This document shows positions 9,401 through 18,040 of a DNA stretch of 64,000 bases, one piece after another. Position numbers and translations under genes: made by a program. Source of the DNA: Chitinophaga sp. Ak27. GTDB lineage: Bacteria > Bacteroidota > Bacteroidia > Chitinophagales > Chitinophagaceae. Position 1 is the stretch's first letter, and every line of letters starts with the position of its first letter. The notes below the pieces were generated by a model. It saw only the letters and a program-made list of their open reading frames with translations. It ran no database searches and was not told the origin of the DNA. The stretch is from contig NZ_JABAOB010000007.1 in the NCBI RefSeq assembly GCF_012726295.1, positions 370,890 through 434,889 on the forward strand. Direction: 5' to 3'.

Positions 9401-9773
9401 CGAAGATTACTACAACGAGAATCCTTCTTTTGCCAGCAGCAACCAATCGAAGCGTATGCTGTACGACCGCTGGAAAAAGCCCGGCGATCATGCCGTGCTG
9501 CCCAGGATCACTGCCGCGAGAAATTACTCTTCAAAAGATATCCAGGATGCTTCTTATATCCGTTTAAGGAATGTGAATATCGGGTATAACTTCCCCAAAC
9601 AACTATTGACGCACTTAAAATTCGTGCAGGGTATACAGGTATTTGCACAGGCACAGAACCTTTATACCTGGACCAAATGGAAAAGCTTTGATCCGGAAAA
9701 TAATAATGGGGAAGGCATGTTTGACTATCCCAGTGCACGGACCTACACTTTTGGCCTGAATGTTAATTTCTAA
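6417..9773 (+). CDS. SusC/RagA-type TonB-dependent outer-membrane transporter with STN domain
   Basis: The 1118-residue protein has a hydrophobic signal region (about 23-42), an STN signalling domain (about 45-118, with SIRQLLKTLEHQTAYRFVF), a carboxypeptidase-D-like domain (about 128-200), a TonB-box-like TLNAVTVTGY (about 206-215), a plug carrying LYVMDGIPIESG and the SusC hallmark SRGSNGVIVITTKKGQ, and then a barrel ending in a terminal aromatic residue (NVNF). It imports large ligands across the outer membrane together with the SusD lipoprotein encoded 11 bp downstream. The STN domain links it to FecR upstream. A second in-frame ATG at 6483 gives a more ordinary signal peptide and may be the true start. 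Confidence 0.95.
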   Translation: MLKLVFLEWKGKPVPTGKLLLTMKLTVFLFLICLQVQAICSAQESITLQVKETSIRQLLKTLEHQTAYRFVFHDKTLPADRKVTVYAKEATLDAVMAQALTGTGLAYRLKEDGLVVIYADATAKAAVNIAIHGTVRGTDNLPLPGVTVRAAGTTIGTLTHTDGTYTLNIPDNAKSLQFSLVGYVSQQVDIDQRSEINVKLIEDIKTLNAVTVTGYTNYTRDKSTAASGVVGADKITQVPMASFDQILQGRVPGMVVSAGSGQPGASAKVTIRGVGTINGSSAALYVMDGIPIESGQFQGINPEDIASVTVLKDASAKALYGSRGSNGVIVITTKKGQSGKVGIAYKSQYGFSNMTTPKYQMMNSAEVLQFQEEVGLETGESNGPGWDYSPKNPDYATKTPQEQQQANHILDSLRGMNTNWRKIFLQTGKFQEHQLSASGGNDNVRFYSSVNYFDQQGIARRSGLRRYSLKNNVDFNAGRLTANINIGLAYSESSFIRREGSSNGDNTLSAVYYAMPYEYPYAPDGTLMTRYNRDKYPTLDPREGSRALEAMLNTSSKENQLKSIIGTSLNYQLTKGLVAKTRLGLDFRETVAEQYVNPDSYSGYKIDNGSKGSFGEGTTRNFTLVSTSGLTWSKIINRMHDFEVSGYFEFTKNNYRSFDYTGYDLDGRLPATPAAITPGSPYTPLLHGGRTQSALASYIAVGRYTFNEKYTLNASYRRDGASTVPINNRWHGFYSVGLGWEVKKENFLADNNFINNLRFRASYGTSANPFSGLGPFAYFRTYKTDQYGGIPAIIPAQPGNPAYDWEYAKELNIGFDLGVWNNRIRLVTDVYNKVTNNLFVDQPMSITSGFYSMFLNSGAMRNRGIEMDIQGDVIRRKDFTWSVGVNFAYNKNVITDLGGAGEFTQGLSQIVRVGLPYGSHYAPKWAGVDPETGDPQYYDREGKKTSNYNETALSVAEFGTYIPPFTGGFNTSLNWKGLYANALFTFADKAMRYLNEDYYNENPSFASSNQSKRMLYDRWKKPGDHAVLPRITAARNYSSKDIQDASYIRLRNVNIGYNFPKQLLTHLKFVQGIQVFAQAQNLYTWTKWKSFDPENNNGEGMFDYPSARTYTFGLNVNF

Positions 9774-9784
9774 AATCAGCAATT

Positions 9785-11176
9785 ATGATGTTTCGTCATT
9801 TAAAATATATCGCATTACTGCTGCCGTTCATTTTGTTTTCTTGTAACAAGCAGCTGGACCTGCAACCTACCGACTCCATTATTGATCCGGAACGGACTTT
9901 TCGCAATGTGGCCGACCTGAACGGCGGGCTGCTGGGCGCTTATACACAGCTTACGTACAATACGATCTACAGCGTTTCGCTGGTTACAGATGAATGTATG
10001 TTGCCCAATGAAAACAACCTGGGTAGGGGCGTTGCCACTTACCGCTGGCAAATAGATCCGGGCACCACCACTATTACCGGTTCTTTTGGTGAATATTACA
10101 TCACGCTGGATCGTGTAAACCGGGTGCTGGCTGCTATTAACCGCGTACCCGCCAAAGGAGATGATATTGCCCTGAAAGATAAATACCGCGGCGAGGGACT
10201 GGCGTTGCGCGCCTATTGCCATTTCCAGCTATTGCAGAGTTATGCAGAAGCATACGACCCCGCTGCCATGGGCGTACCCCTGATGGATACGGCGATCAAC
10301 AGTTTTCCTGCCCGTAATACCTTTGGAGAAGTGATGGCAGGTATAGAAAAAGACCTGCAGCTGGCCAGTACCCTGATTCCTGCCGATGCAGACGATAATA
10401 CAAGAATTACCCGTACCGGAGTTGCTGCCATCCGTGCGCGTGTAGCACTGTACCAGAAAAAATGGGACGATGCCATTACTTATGCTACGGAAGCTATTGA
10501 TGCCTTGCCATTGGCTACTGCCAGCGAATTCCCTGGCATCTGGAAAGATACCAAATCTGCTGAGGTGATCTGGAAACTGAAACAGGTGGCCGGCGCCGAT
10601 GACCCCGTAGGAGCTGTCTACTACGATGGCGACATCGTGTATTATGCACCTTCCTTTGAACTGATTAACCTGTTTGATAAGAACAATGACGTGCGCTATC
10701 CTGCTTACATCCTGTATGATGATACCCGCGGTGATGGCACCTCAAAGTATATCGTGAACAAGTATTTCGGCCCGGCTGGTAATCCTGGTCTCGCCGATAT
10801 CAAGTTGTTCAGAACCGGGGAAATGTACCTGATCCGCGCCGAAGCACTGGCGGAAAAAAATAAAGTGACCGAGGGCGCCGCAGATCTCAACGCGCTGCGG
10901 ACCGCGCGTATCAATGGTTACACGCCGGAAGCGTTTGCCGGTAAAGATGCCCTGATCAACGCTATTTATACCGAACGTTTCAAAGAACTGGCCTTCGAGG
11001 GACAACGATTGTTTGACCTCAGAAGAAGGAATCTTCCTGTAACCAGGACCCCGGAAGACGCTGTCAATGCCCAAGGCAAAGTATTGCTGAAACCCGGCGA
11101 CAAAGGATATATTTTCCCTATTCCCGACGCAGAAACCAAAGCCAACAAAAACATGAAACAAAACCCAGGCTACTAA
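9785..11176 (+). CDS. SusD/RagB family nutrient-binding lipoprotein
   Basis: The 463-residue product has a lipoprotein signal with lipobox LFSC (Cys20) and typical SusD landmarks: QLDLQPTDS at the start, RGEGLALRAYCHFQLLQSYA in the TPR-like core and RFKELAFEGQRLFDLRR near the end. It forms the lid of the SusC barrel at the cell surface and binds the substrate. It is relatively short for the family. Its position directly before a cyanophycinase and an isoaspartyl peptidase suggests a peptide-like rather than a glycan substrate. Confidence 0.93.
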   Translation: MMFRHLKYIALLLPFILFSCNKQLDLQPTDSIIDPERTFRNVADLNGGLLGAYTQLTYNTIYSVSLVTDECMLPNENNLGRGVATYRWQIDPGTTTITGSFGEYYITLDRVNRVLAAINRVPAKGDDIALKDKYRGEGLALRAYCHFQLLQSYAEAYDPAAMGVPLMDTAINSFPARNTFGEVMAGIEKDLQLASTLIPADADDNTRITRTGVAAIRARVALYQKKWDDAITYATEAIDALPLATASEFPGIWKDTKSAEVIWKLKQVAGADDPVGAVYYDGDIVYYAPSFELINLFDKNNDVRYPAYILYDDTRGDGTSKYIVNKYFGPAGNPGLADIKLFRTGEMYLIRAEALAEKNKVTEGAADLNALRTARINGYTPEAFAGKDALINAIYTERFKELAFEGQRLFDLRRRNLPVTRTPEDAVNAQGKVLLKPGDKGYIFPIPDAETKANKNMKQNPGY

Positions 11177-11213
11177 TCTCCCGGGTTTACGGTAAAACCA
11201 TAACAACGATCAG

Positions 11214-12257
11214 ATGAAAATAAATCAGCTCTTTTCCCCGCTTATAACGGCAACGGCTATCTGTTTTTCCGCCTGCTATCAATCTGCACCCCAAACGCCG
11301 GTGATTCCCGGGCGCCCGGCTTCCATTGGTTTCATAGGCGATACAGCCGATGTTGCTGCACCTGTGAAAGGTGGAGTGGTGTTAATTGGTGGCGGAGGTA
11401 ATGTAGATGGCGCTTTTCAATGGATGCTATCACGCAGTGGCGGCGGAGATGTAGTGGTGCTCACCGCTTCCGGCAACGGCGGTTATAACGCAGATATCGA
11501 TTCGCTGGGCAAGGTAAACTCAGTGGAAACCCTGAACATTACCAGTCGGGAGCTGGCCAACAACGACACGGTGGCGTACATTATCCGCCATGCAGAGATG
11601 TTGTTTATTGCCGGAGGAGATCAGTCGAGGTATATGCAGCAATGGAGAGGTACCAAAGTAGACGCAGCCATTAATTACCTGTTGCAGGAAAAGAAAGTGC
11701 CGGTAGGCGGTACCAGCGCCGGCTGCGCTATATTGAGCGGTTGGTATTACAGTGGAGAAGGTGGCAGCGCAGTATCCGACTCGGTACTCGCCAACCCATA
11801 TGATTCACTCGTAAAGCTTTATAATAACGACTTCCTGCATGCGCCCTACCTGCAACAGGTAATCAGCGATCAGCATTACCTGAAACGTCATCGGGAGGGC
11901 AGGCATGTTACCTTTATGAGCCGTATTATAAAAGACAATGCGGTTTTCCCACGCGGTATCGCCCCCGACGAGAAAACGGCGGTGTGCATTGACGAAAATG
12001 GGATGGCCACGGTATATGGCGTAAGTAAAGCCTGTTTTATTATGACAGATAGTCTTAAAAAACCAGAACTTTGCGAGAACAGTCAGCCACTGGAATGGAA
12101 CCACGCCGGGCAGGCATTGAAAGTGTACGAAATTCCTGCTTCCGCCAATGGCAACGGCAGCTTTTCCGTGGCCGACTTCGACCCTGCTAAAGCCAGCGGC
12201 GGTAGCTGGTATTGGTGGTGGGTGGAAAAGGGGCAATTGAAGAAAAAAGCAATTTGA
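11214..12257 (+). CDS. Exported cyanophycinase (peptidase family S51)
   Basis: Cyanophycinase cuts cyanophycin (poly-aspartate with arginine on each side chain) into beta-aspartyl-arginine. The nucleophile elbow GTSAGC carries Ser168. GGDQ (134-137) and DQHYLKRHREGR (219-230) reproduce the Gln, Asp-Gln and three-Arg pattern that, from my memory of the cyanobacterial CphB structure, holds the substrate. A lipobox ending at Cys21 (CFSAC) predicts a lipoprotein, unlike the cytoplasmic CphB but like known extracellular cyanophycinases. The gene follows SusD by 37 bp and precedes an isoaspartyl peptidase by 21 bp, giving the two enzymes needed for full breakdown. Other S51 peptidases exist, but the substrate-arginine pattern favours cyanophycinase. 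Confidence 0.85.
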   Translation: MKINQLFSPLITATAICFSACYQSAPQTPVIPGRPASIGFIGDTADVAAPVKGGVVLIGGGGNVDGAFQWMLSRSGGGDVVVLTASGNGGYNADIDSLGKVNSVETLNITSRELANNDTVAYIIRHAEMLFIAGGDQSRYMQQWRGTKVDAAINYLLQEKKVPVGGTSAGCAILSGWYYSGEGGSAVSDSVLANPYDSLVKLYNNDFLHAPYLQQVISDQHYLKRHREGRHVTFMSRIIKDNAVFPRGIAPDEKTAVCIDENGMATVYGVSKACFIMTDSLKKPELCENSQPLEWNHAGQALKVYEIPASANGNGSFSVADFDPAKASGGSWYWWWVEKGQLKKKAI

Positions 12258-12278
12258 TGATTCCTAATAAAGTTTGAT

Positions 12279-13319
12279 ATGAAAGTACGGTTTAGTTATT
12301 TGTTTTTCTTGTTATCCTTGATATCGTTTTTAACACCGGCTATGGCACAGGAAAAAACGCCTTCTTATGTATTGGTGATCCATGGAGGAGCTGGTACTAT
12401 CCTGAAAAAGAATATGACACCGGAGAAAGAAGCTGCTTATAAAGCTTCCCTGAAGAAGGCACTGGAAACGGGCTACCGGGTGCTGCAATCAGGAGCCAGC
12501 AGTCTCGATGCAGTGGAGGCTACGGTGAAAATACTGGAAGACGACTCCCTCTTTAATGCCGGCAAAGGTGCTGTATTTACGCACGATGGCCGCAATGAGC
12601 TGGACGCTGCTATCATGAACGGTAAAACTAAAGCTGCCGGTGCAGTAGCGGGCGTTACCACCGTTCGCAATCCCATCACTGCTGCCCGAGCGGTAATGGA
12701 AAAGTCTGAACACGTGATGCTGGTAGGTCCTGGCGCCGATAAGTTTGCCAAAGAAGCAGGGCTGGTTATCGTAGATCCTTCCTACTTCAGAACAACATCA
12801 CGCTGGAACGACCTGCAAAGGGCGTTGAAAGATGACTCTATCGCAGCACTTAAAACGCATGTATCTAATCAGTCCGGCAAACTGGGCATTAAGAACAGGG
12901 ATTATAAGTTCGGTACTGTAGGCGCAGTGGCCCTGGATAAACAAGGTAACCTGGCAGCTGCGACTTCTACCGGAGGTATGACCGATAAGAAATTCGGCCG
13001 CATTGGGGACTCGCCGGTTATTGGCGCGGGTACGTATGCCAACAACGAAACTGCGGCCATCTCCTGTACCGGCTGGGGTGAATTTTATATCCGGAATGTG
13101 GTAGCATACGATTTATCTGCTCTGATGGAGTATAAAGGATATACGGTGCAACAGGCGGGTAAAACAGTGATCAAAAAAGTAGGCGATATGGGTGGCGATG
13201 GCGGCCTGATTGCGCTCGATAAAAATGGTAATATGACCATGTCTTTTAATACAGAAGGCATGTATCGTGGTAGTGTTACCAAAGACGGTAAAATAGAAGT
13301 CTTTATCTATAAAGACTAA
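12279..13319 (+). CDS. Exported isoaspartyl peptidase / plant-type L-asparaginase (Ntn hydrolase)
   Basis: The 346-residue precursor has a signal peptide ending at AMAQ. The family opening is VLVIHGGAGT (about 31-40), and the self-cleavage site FGTVGAVALD makes Thr213 the new N-terminal nucleophile. The following TSTGG and GDSPVIGAG strings are also typical. Family members split beta-aspartyl dipeptides, including beta-Asp-Arg made by cyanophycinase, and many also hydrolyse asparagine. The signal peptide places it in the periplasm with the upstream cyanophycinase. A hairpin terminator follows, so it is the last gene of the unit. Confidence 0.9.
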   Translation: MKVRFSYLFFLLSLISFLTPAMAQEKTPSYVLVIHGGAGTILKKNMTPEKEAAYKASLKKALETGYRVLQSGASSLDAVEATVKILEDDSLFNAGKGAVFTHDGRNELDAAIMNGKTKAAGAVAGVTTVRNPITAARAVMEKSEHVMLVGPGADKFAKEAGLVIVDPSYFRTTSRWNDLQRALKDDSIAALKTHVSNQSGKLGIKNRDYKFGTVGAVALDKQGNLAAATSTGGMTDKKFGRIGDSPVIGAGTYANNETAAISCTGWGEFYIRNVVAYDLSALMEYKGYTVQQAGKTVIKKVGDMGGDGGLIALDKNGNMTMSFNTEGMYRGSVTKDGKIEVFIYKD

Positions 13320-13327
13320 TAAATAAT

Positions 13328-13365
13328 AAACGGATGCAGGCAACACTACTTGCCTGTATCCGTTT
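13328..13365. terminator. Bidirectional hairpin terminator
   Basis: Sixteen-base arms AAACGGATGCAGGCAA and TTGCCTGTATCCGTTT (one G-T pair) enclose a six-base loop. It lies between convergent genes and can serve both, since T-rich or A-rich flanks occur on each side. Confidence 0.75.
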
Positions 13366-13373
13366 ATATCTTA

Positions 13374-13673
13374 TCATTTCATGGGGCCTTTCTCGGCATC
13401 ATCTTCTTCCGGAAAAGTAGGATTGATATCTTCATCAGTAATATGCTCTTCTTCCAATAAATCATCTATCTGTTCATCTTCCAATTCTTCCTCCTCCAGC
13501 TCTTCCGAACGGTCGGCGGATGATCGCGATTGCTCGTCCTGGTTGCCTTTGGGCGGTACGGGCTGCTGCTGATTCAGCACCACGTCATCCGGTTGCAGGT
13601 CATTGTCCCGCAATGGTCCAGGTGTTTCAGGTATTTTTTGCATAACGTTTTTTATAGGATCAGCTCCAAACAC
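13374..13673 (-). CDS. Small, very acidic hypothetical protein
   Basis: The product is up to 99 residues; an internal ATG at 13643 (MQKIPETPGP) may be the real start. It has a proline- and glutamine-rich first half and a long acidic stretch (EELEEEELEDEQIDDLLEEE), and no membrane segment, signal peptide or known domain. It is probably intrinsically disordered. It stands alone between convergent and upstream genes, and I cannot assign a function. Confidence 0.55.
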   Translation of the reverse strand: MFGADPIKNVMQKIPETPGPLRDNDLQPDDVVLNQQQPVPPKGNQDEQSRSSADRSEELEEEELEDEQIDDLLEEEHITDEDINPTFPEEDDAEKGPMK

Positions 13674-13750
13674 TGCACCATGTAGAAGTGGTTGACTTAC
13701 AATTCATAGTGATTTTACAGGTGCGTAAAGAAATACACAATAGCGGCGAT

Positions 13751-14500
13751 TTATTTCACCAGGTGCTTTAATACTTCCTCTTTGCGTTGACGGGAAACAG
13801 GTACCAGGCTGCCATCTTCCATAGAAATGGCGCCTCCTTCTGTTTTGATCCAGGCAGTTATTTTGTGGCTGTTAACGAGGTGGGATTGATGAGTACGGAT
13901 AAAATGACTGTTGCTCAGCAGGTCGGCATACTCCTTCAATGTTTTACAGACAATTAATTTTTTTTGCCCGGCGATATATACATGCGTATAGTTGCCGTCT
14001 GCTTCCAGCCGTATGATCTCAGTAGGTAAAGCAAAAATAATTTTGTCGGCCAGAGGGAATGCAATGCGGCTTTCCGCAGGAGATTTGCTCATGTTGGCAA
14101 CTAGCTCGCGTAGACGGCTGTTTTCTTTTTGGGGAATAATTTGTGCCACTGCTTTTTCTACTGCTGCTGATAATTCCAGCACATCAACCGGCTTCAGCAC
14201 ATAATCAATGGCACAGGCTTTTACAGCAGCAATGCCGTATTGATCGTAGGCGGTTACAAATATGACTTCAAAGTTCCTGTTGGCTGGCAATGATTGTAGT
14301 AACTGGAATCCGGATCCTCCGGGCATTTCAATATCGAGGAACAGCAGATGAGGCTCCAGTTGACGGATCAGTTTCAAAGCGCTGGCGGCATCTTCAGCTT
14401 CCGCCACAATTTCAATGGCCGGGCAATATTCACTGAGTAGCACCCGCAGGTTTTCGCGGCTTTTACTTTCATCGTCTATAATGATACTCTTTATTTTCAT
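13751..14500 (-). CDS. LytTR-family response regulator
   Basis: The receiver domain (about 1-120) has the acidic pair in IIIDDES, the phosphoacceptor Asp in LLFLDIEMPGGSG and the conserved Lys in VLKPVD. The LytTR DNA-binding domain (about 145-245) includes YTHVYIAGQKKLIVCKTLKE and FIRTHQSHLVN. It overlaps the histidine kinase gene by four bases (ATGA), so the two are translated together and form a pair. Confidence 0.95.
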   Translation of the reverse strand: MKIKSIIIDDESKSRENLRVLLSEYCPAIEIVAEAEDAASALKLIRQLEPHLLFLDIEMPGGSGFQLLQSLPANRNFEVIFVTAYDQYGIAAVKACAIDYVLKPVDVLELSAAVEKAVAQIIPQKENSRLRELVANMSKSPAESRIAFPLADKIIFALPTEIIRLEADGNYTHVYIAGQKKLIVCKTLKEYADLLSNSHFIRTHQSHLVNSHKITAWIKTEGGAISMEDGSLVPVSRQRKEEVLKHLVK

Positions 14501-17256
14501 GCCGGTTCAATTGGAATGATTAATAGTGCCGTAGTGCCGGTGCCGTTGCTGAATTGGAGACTGCCGGTATGTGTAGTAAACAGTTGCAGCCGTTCTTTTA
14601 CCAGTTTGAGCCCTATGCCGTTATGTTGTGCAGTATCCGCAGGAGCGGTGGTGAAACCGTTTCCGTTATCGTATATACTGATACGTAAGACGCTATCTTG
14701 CCTGGTCGTTTTAATTTGAAGAATTCCGGCGGCGCCCTTGGCGGCAATACCATGTACAATCGCGTTTTCTACCAGTGGCTGGATAATCATGCCGGGTATC
14801 GATAGCAGGTCTGGCTCAATATCAGGATCTACCGTCATCTCAAAGTTAAAGTTAAACCGGAGCTGTTCCAGTTCGCAATATAGTTGTATCGTAGCCAATT
14901 CATCAGACAGGGGCAAAGTATTTTTTTCGGCATTATGCAATACACTTCTTAATAGTTGAGAAAACTTTACCAGGTAGCTGTTGGCCGCTTTAAATTGCCC
15001 GGTATTGATCAGCGATTGAATGGAGTTGAGCGCATTGAAGATAAAATGTGGATTCATCTGGGAGCGGATCGCTTTTATTTCCAGGTCGCGGATAGTCGCT
15101 TTCAGGGCAGCGCCTTGTTGAAGCCTGCGTATGCGGATCCTGTAAAAACAGGCGCCCGCTAAAGCAGTGAGCAGGATAGAGCCTAAGCTCCATCCTGCAA
15201 CGTTCAAAAAACTTGCTTTTTGCGCGGCGGAAAAACGGGGAATTTTTTCTGCCGCTTTAAAAGCTTCTTCCAGTTCATGCCAGCTGTTATAACTGCTGTG
15301 AACGTGATCGTCGGCAATGCGCCCCCATTTATCCAACACCACAAAATTATTGTTGCCTATTTTGGCTAAGCCATAAGCAGCATAGTTTTGATCGCCTTTG
15401 TTAGCTATTTCAATGCTGGTTACATGAGCCAGCGTGCGAAACAGGCTATCCCTTCTTTGTGGCGCCGTAGTATGCGGTTCTTGCATCCAGAGGTAAATGA
15501 AATGCACTTCAGGATGCCTTTTCAAGAAGGAAAGAAAAGCGGTGTCCTGGATCGGGCTGCCATGGTCGAATAACAAGCAGGTAATTTTGTCTTGAGAAAG
15601 TTGTAATGTGGTATACCCGCCATTGGGCAACGGTAATCTGCTGAAAGGTAAATTATTTCCGGGCGCCCACTGATCCATCAACTGCCAGTTTTTTACCACC
15701 GGTGCTGTTAGTATACTGTCGCCACAGTTTTGTATAAAATCCTGGTAATAAGGTTTAAGTCTTTGATTTTCTGTCCAGCTTTTCTGCATCAGCTCCTTAT
15801 TGATACTACTGGCAAGTCTGTAATAAAGCGGGTAACCTTTCAATATGGAGACGGCTGAGAAAAAGTCGTCGTAAAAATTGTTGAACAGGGCCTTGCCGCC
15901 GCTGGCGTAGCTGATATGCGCCGTTTGGTATTGCAGGAGCTGTTCTATATAAATTTTATAAAAATTATTTTGTGGGTACGGACAAAGGGCTACCGGCAAG
16001 GTATCCATAGTAGTGGTAACAGAAATTGGGATCTGCTGGAACGAAGCCAGGGCACGGTCGGCCTGGTAGCCGCGTACATTCAGGAACAGCAGTTGTTCGC
16101 CGGCGATGTAGTATTTCCAGGCAGTTTGGTAGTAGTCCACGCATACCGGCGATGCTTTGTCCCGGTACTGCTGAAGTAGTGCATTAAATTTATCGGTGGC
16201 TATTTGTTGTATATCCATGCACTCCTGGATATTGGTCATCATCTGGATAGGCTTTACCTGGTCGCGGTAGTAGTAGAGTCCATTCACTGCTTCAGACAGC
16301 CGGGTATTAACAGCGGCATTGCCATTCAGCGTCATAGCACCGGTTTTATCGAAGGCTATGGCCAGGGTATCGCCCGGTGTCAGGAAAATGTGGACGTTGC
16401 GGTTGTCCAGGAGTAACATCCCTTCCTGCGGGGCTTTCAGCAATAAAGGGCAAAGGAACTCGCCATTGGCTTTTACCGGAATGGTATAGGTGCTATCTGG
16501 TAGTTGTAGGGTCAATGCTTTAGAACTAGTTTCAATACTGCCTTTTACCAGGGTATTACCACCCGGGACGTAAGATGCCCCCACCAATAGCTGTGAATAC
16601 CCACCTTTACTCACCGGTGTAAACAGCGGCGGCAGTTTTTCCCGGGTACGTAATGCCATTATATGTTGAATATTTTCCTGCACGTCCACTATACTGATAG
16701 CAGGGGTGGTTATGAGCATGCTGCTGGCAGCGTTGGTGGCAGGACCATAATTGGTCATCGTAATGGTGACTGGTTGGAGGAGGGAATCTTCCAACAGCGA
16801 TACGGTTTTCCCTTCAGGGGTAATCTCCAGTGTAAACACATCTTTAGGCGGTTTTTGCGAGAGCCCTTGTATGTAGGAAGGGTAGTAACTGTCGTATCCC
16901 ATCCAGCCGGTGGGTAAATAGCGGTTGCCGTTTTGCGAGAGATCCGGTTGGGCGAAATTGGCTACTCTTTCCAGGGAAATTCGGTACTGTTGGTGGCCGT
17001 TGGCTAATTGGTGTAGCAGAAGGTATCTCAAGGTGTAACGCCGGCTGCATAGGAAAGAGGTGGTTCCTTTGGCGGGCCCGAACCCTTCGGGAAGATAGGG
17101 AGAAGGAAGTATGGGGAAGGGACCGTCTTTAGGTCCAAATGTTACCTGCATCTCAAACCAGTCACCAGGCTGCAATGCCAGGTAACCTGGTGGTTTTGCT
17201 GCCGCTGTCAGTAAAGGGATACAAAGCAATAGCAATAGATAATAAGTCCTTTTCAT
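14497..17256 (-). CDS. LytS-type sensor histidine kinase with thioredoxin-like extracytoplasmic region
   Basis: The 919-residue protein has a signal peptide, a long exported region, one membrane helix (about 685-707), and a cytoplasmic kinase core with the phospho-His motif MNPHFIFNALNSIQSL (from about 735) and an HATPase domain with QPLVENAIVHGI. The exported part resembles a TlpA-type protein. A DUF4369-like beta region (VKGSIETSSKALTLQLPDST) is followed by a thioredoxin-like segment at about 555-680, where the CxxC motif is missing (LLFDHGSPIQDTAF instead). That makes it a probable sensor fold rather than a reductase. Kinase and regulator genes overlap by four bases. Confidence 0.88.
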   Translation of the reverse strand: MKRTYYLLLLLCIPLLTAAAKPPGYLALQPGDWFEMQVTFGPKDGPFPILPSPYLPEGFGPAKGTTSFLCSRRYTLRYLLLHQLANGHQQYRISLERVANFAQPDLSQNGNRYLPTGWMGYDSYYPSYIQGLSQKPPKDVFTLEITPEGKTVSLLEDSLLQPVTITMTNYGPATNAASSMLITTPAISIVDVQENIQHIMALRTREKLPPLFTPVSKGGYSQLLVGASYVPGGNTLVKGSIETSSKALTLQLPDSTYTIPVKANGEFLCPLLLKAPQEGMLLLDNRNVHIFLTPGDTLAIAFDKTGAMTLNGNAAVNTRLSEAVNGLYYYRDQVKPIQMMTNIQECMDIQQIATDKFNALLQQYRDKASPVCVDYYQTAWKYYIAGEQLLFLNVRGYQADRALASFQQIPISVTTTMDTLPVALCPYPQNNFYKIYIEQLLQYQTAHISYASGGKALFNNFYDDFFSAVSILKGYPLYYRLASSINKELMQKSWTENQRLKPYYQDFIQNCGDSILTAPVVKNWQLMDQWAPGNNLPFSRLPLPNGGYTTLQLSQDKITCLLFDHGSPIQDTAFLSFLKRHPEVHFIYLWMQEPHTTAPQRRDSLFRTLAHVTSIEIANKGDQNYAAYGLAKIGNNNFVVLDKWGRIADDHVHSSYNSWHELEEAFKAAEKIPRFSAAQKASFLNVAGWSLGSILLTALAGACFYRIRIRRLQQGAALKATIRDLEIKAIRSQMNPHFIFNALNSIQSLINTGQFKAANSYLVKFSQLLRSVLHNAEKNTLPLSDELATIQLYCELEQLRFNFNFEMTVDPDIEPDLLSIPGMIIQPLVENAIVHGIAAKGAAGILQIKTTRQDSVLRISIYDNGNGFTTAPADTAQHNGIGLKLVKERLQLFTTHTGSLQFSNGTGTTALLIIPIEPA

Positions 17257-17399
17257 GATACTATAGGTTTATAATGCCAAAGCTATCGGTATCAGTACAC
17301 GCTATTTTTGCCCATTGAGCAAATGGTAAATCTGGCTGAATATCCGGTGAATATATAACCTAAACAGGTCTTTTGATAATTTTTATACATTTGATACCT

Positions 17400-17981
17400 A
17401 TGAACCAGCAACTAGTCGCATCCATTAAGTATTTGATCCGCTTATCGGAAGAGGAGGAACAAATGTTACCTGATTTCGTTAAACGGGTGACGCTGAAGAA
17501 AAATGAATACTTCCTGCAGGAAGGGAAGGTAGCAACCCGCGTGGCTTTCGTAGAACAGGGGCTGCTCAGGTATTTAACGAACCATAACGGGGAAGAGGTA
17601 ACCTTGTATTTTTCCTGCGAAAATGAGTGGGTGGGGCTTCACGAAAGTATGCTCACCCGTACGGCCTCTACCAAAAGTATTATTGCGGTGGAGCCCACTG
17701 TCTTGTGGACCATTTCCGCGGAAGATTTGCAGCGCTTGTACGACACTTTCCGGGAAGGTGACCGCATGGGACGGCTCATTATAGAAGACGTATTTATCAG
17801 GTCGGCGAAACAAATTACTTCCCTCTATACGGGAACACCGGAGCAACGGTACCACGAGTTTTTTGAAATGTTTCAGGGCATACAACATCGTATTCCACAG
17901 TATATGATTGCGTCTTATATAGGTGTAAAACCACAATCGCTTAGCCGGATCCGGAAAAGAATGGCAAAAGGAATTAATTAA
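17400..17981 (+). CDS. Crp/Fnr-family transcriptional regulator
   Basis: The 193-residue product has a cyclic-nucleotide-binding fold (KRVTLKKNEYFLQEGKVATR, VAFVEQGLLRYL) and a C-terminal helix-turn-helix (QYMIASYIGVKPQSLSRIRK). I use the ATG at 17400 because the earlier ATG at 17373 adds a non-conserved tail. Residues for cAMP binding are not clearly conserved, so the ligand is unknown. It is divergent from the kinase gene, with 143 bp between them, and is followed closely by a DUF4267 gene that it may control. Confidence 0.9.
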   Translation: MNQQLVASIKYLIRLSEEEEQMLPDFVKRVTLKKNEYFLQEGKVATRVAFVEQGLLRYLTNHNGEEVTLYFSCENEWVGLHESMLTRTASTKSIIAVEPTVLWTISAEDLQRLYDTFREGDRMGRLIIEDVFIRSAKQITSLYTGTPEQRYHEFFEMFQGIQHRIPQYMIASYIGVKPQSLSRIRKRMAKGIN

Positions 17982-18040
17982 CCTGGGTGCACGAAATCCT
18001 TGTCTGCCTGACGGAAATTTGTGTTATAAAACTATTGGCT

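Noticed and set aside
7194..9700. Repeated short words in the SusC genes as possible CRISPR or tandem repeats
   Set aside because: They are codon-level similarity of beta strands; no regularly spaced direct repeats with spacers were seen anywhere in the window.
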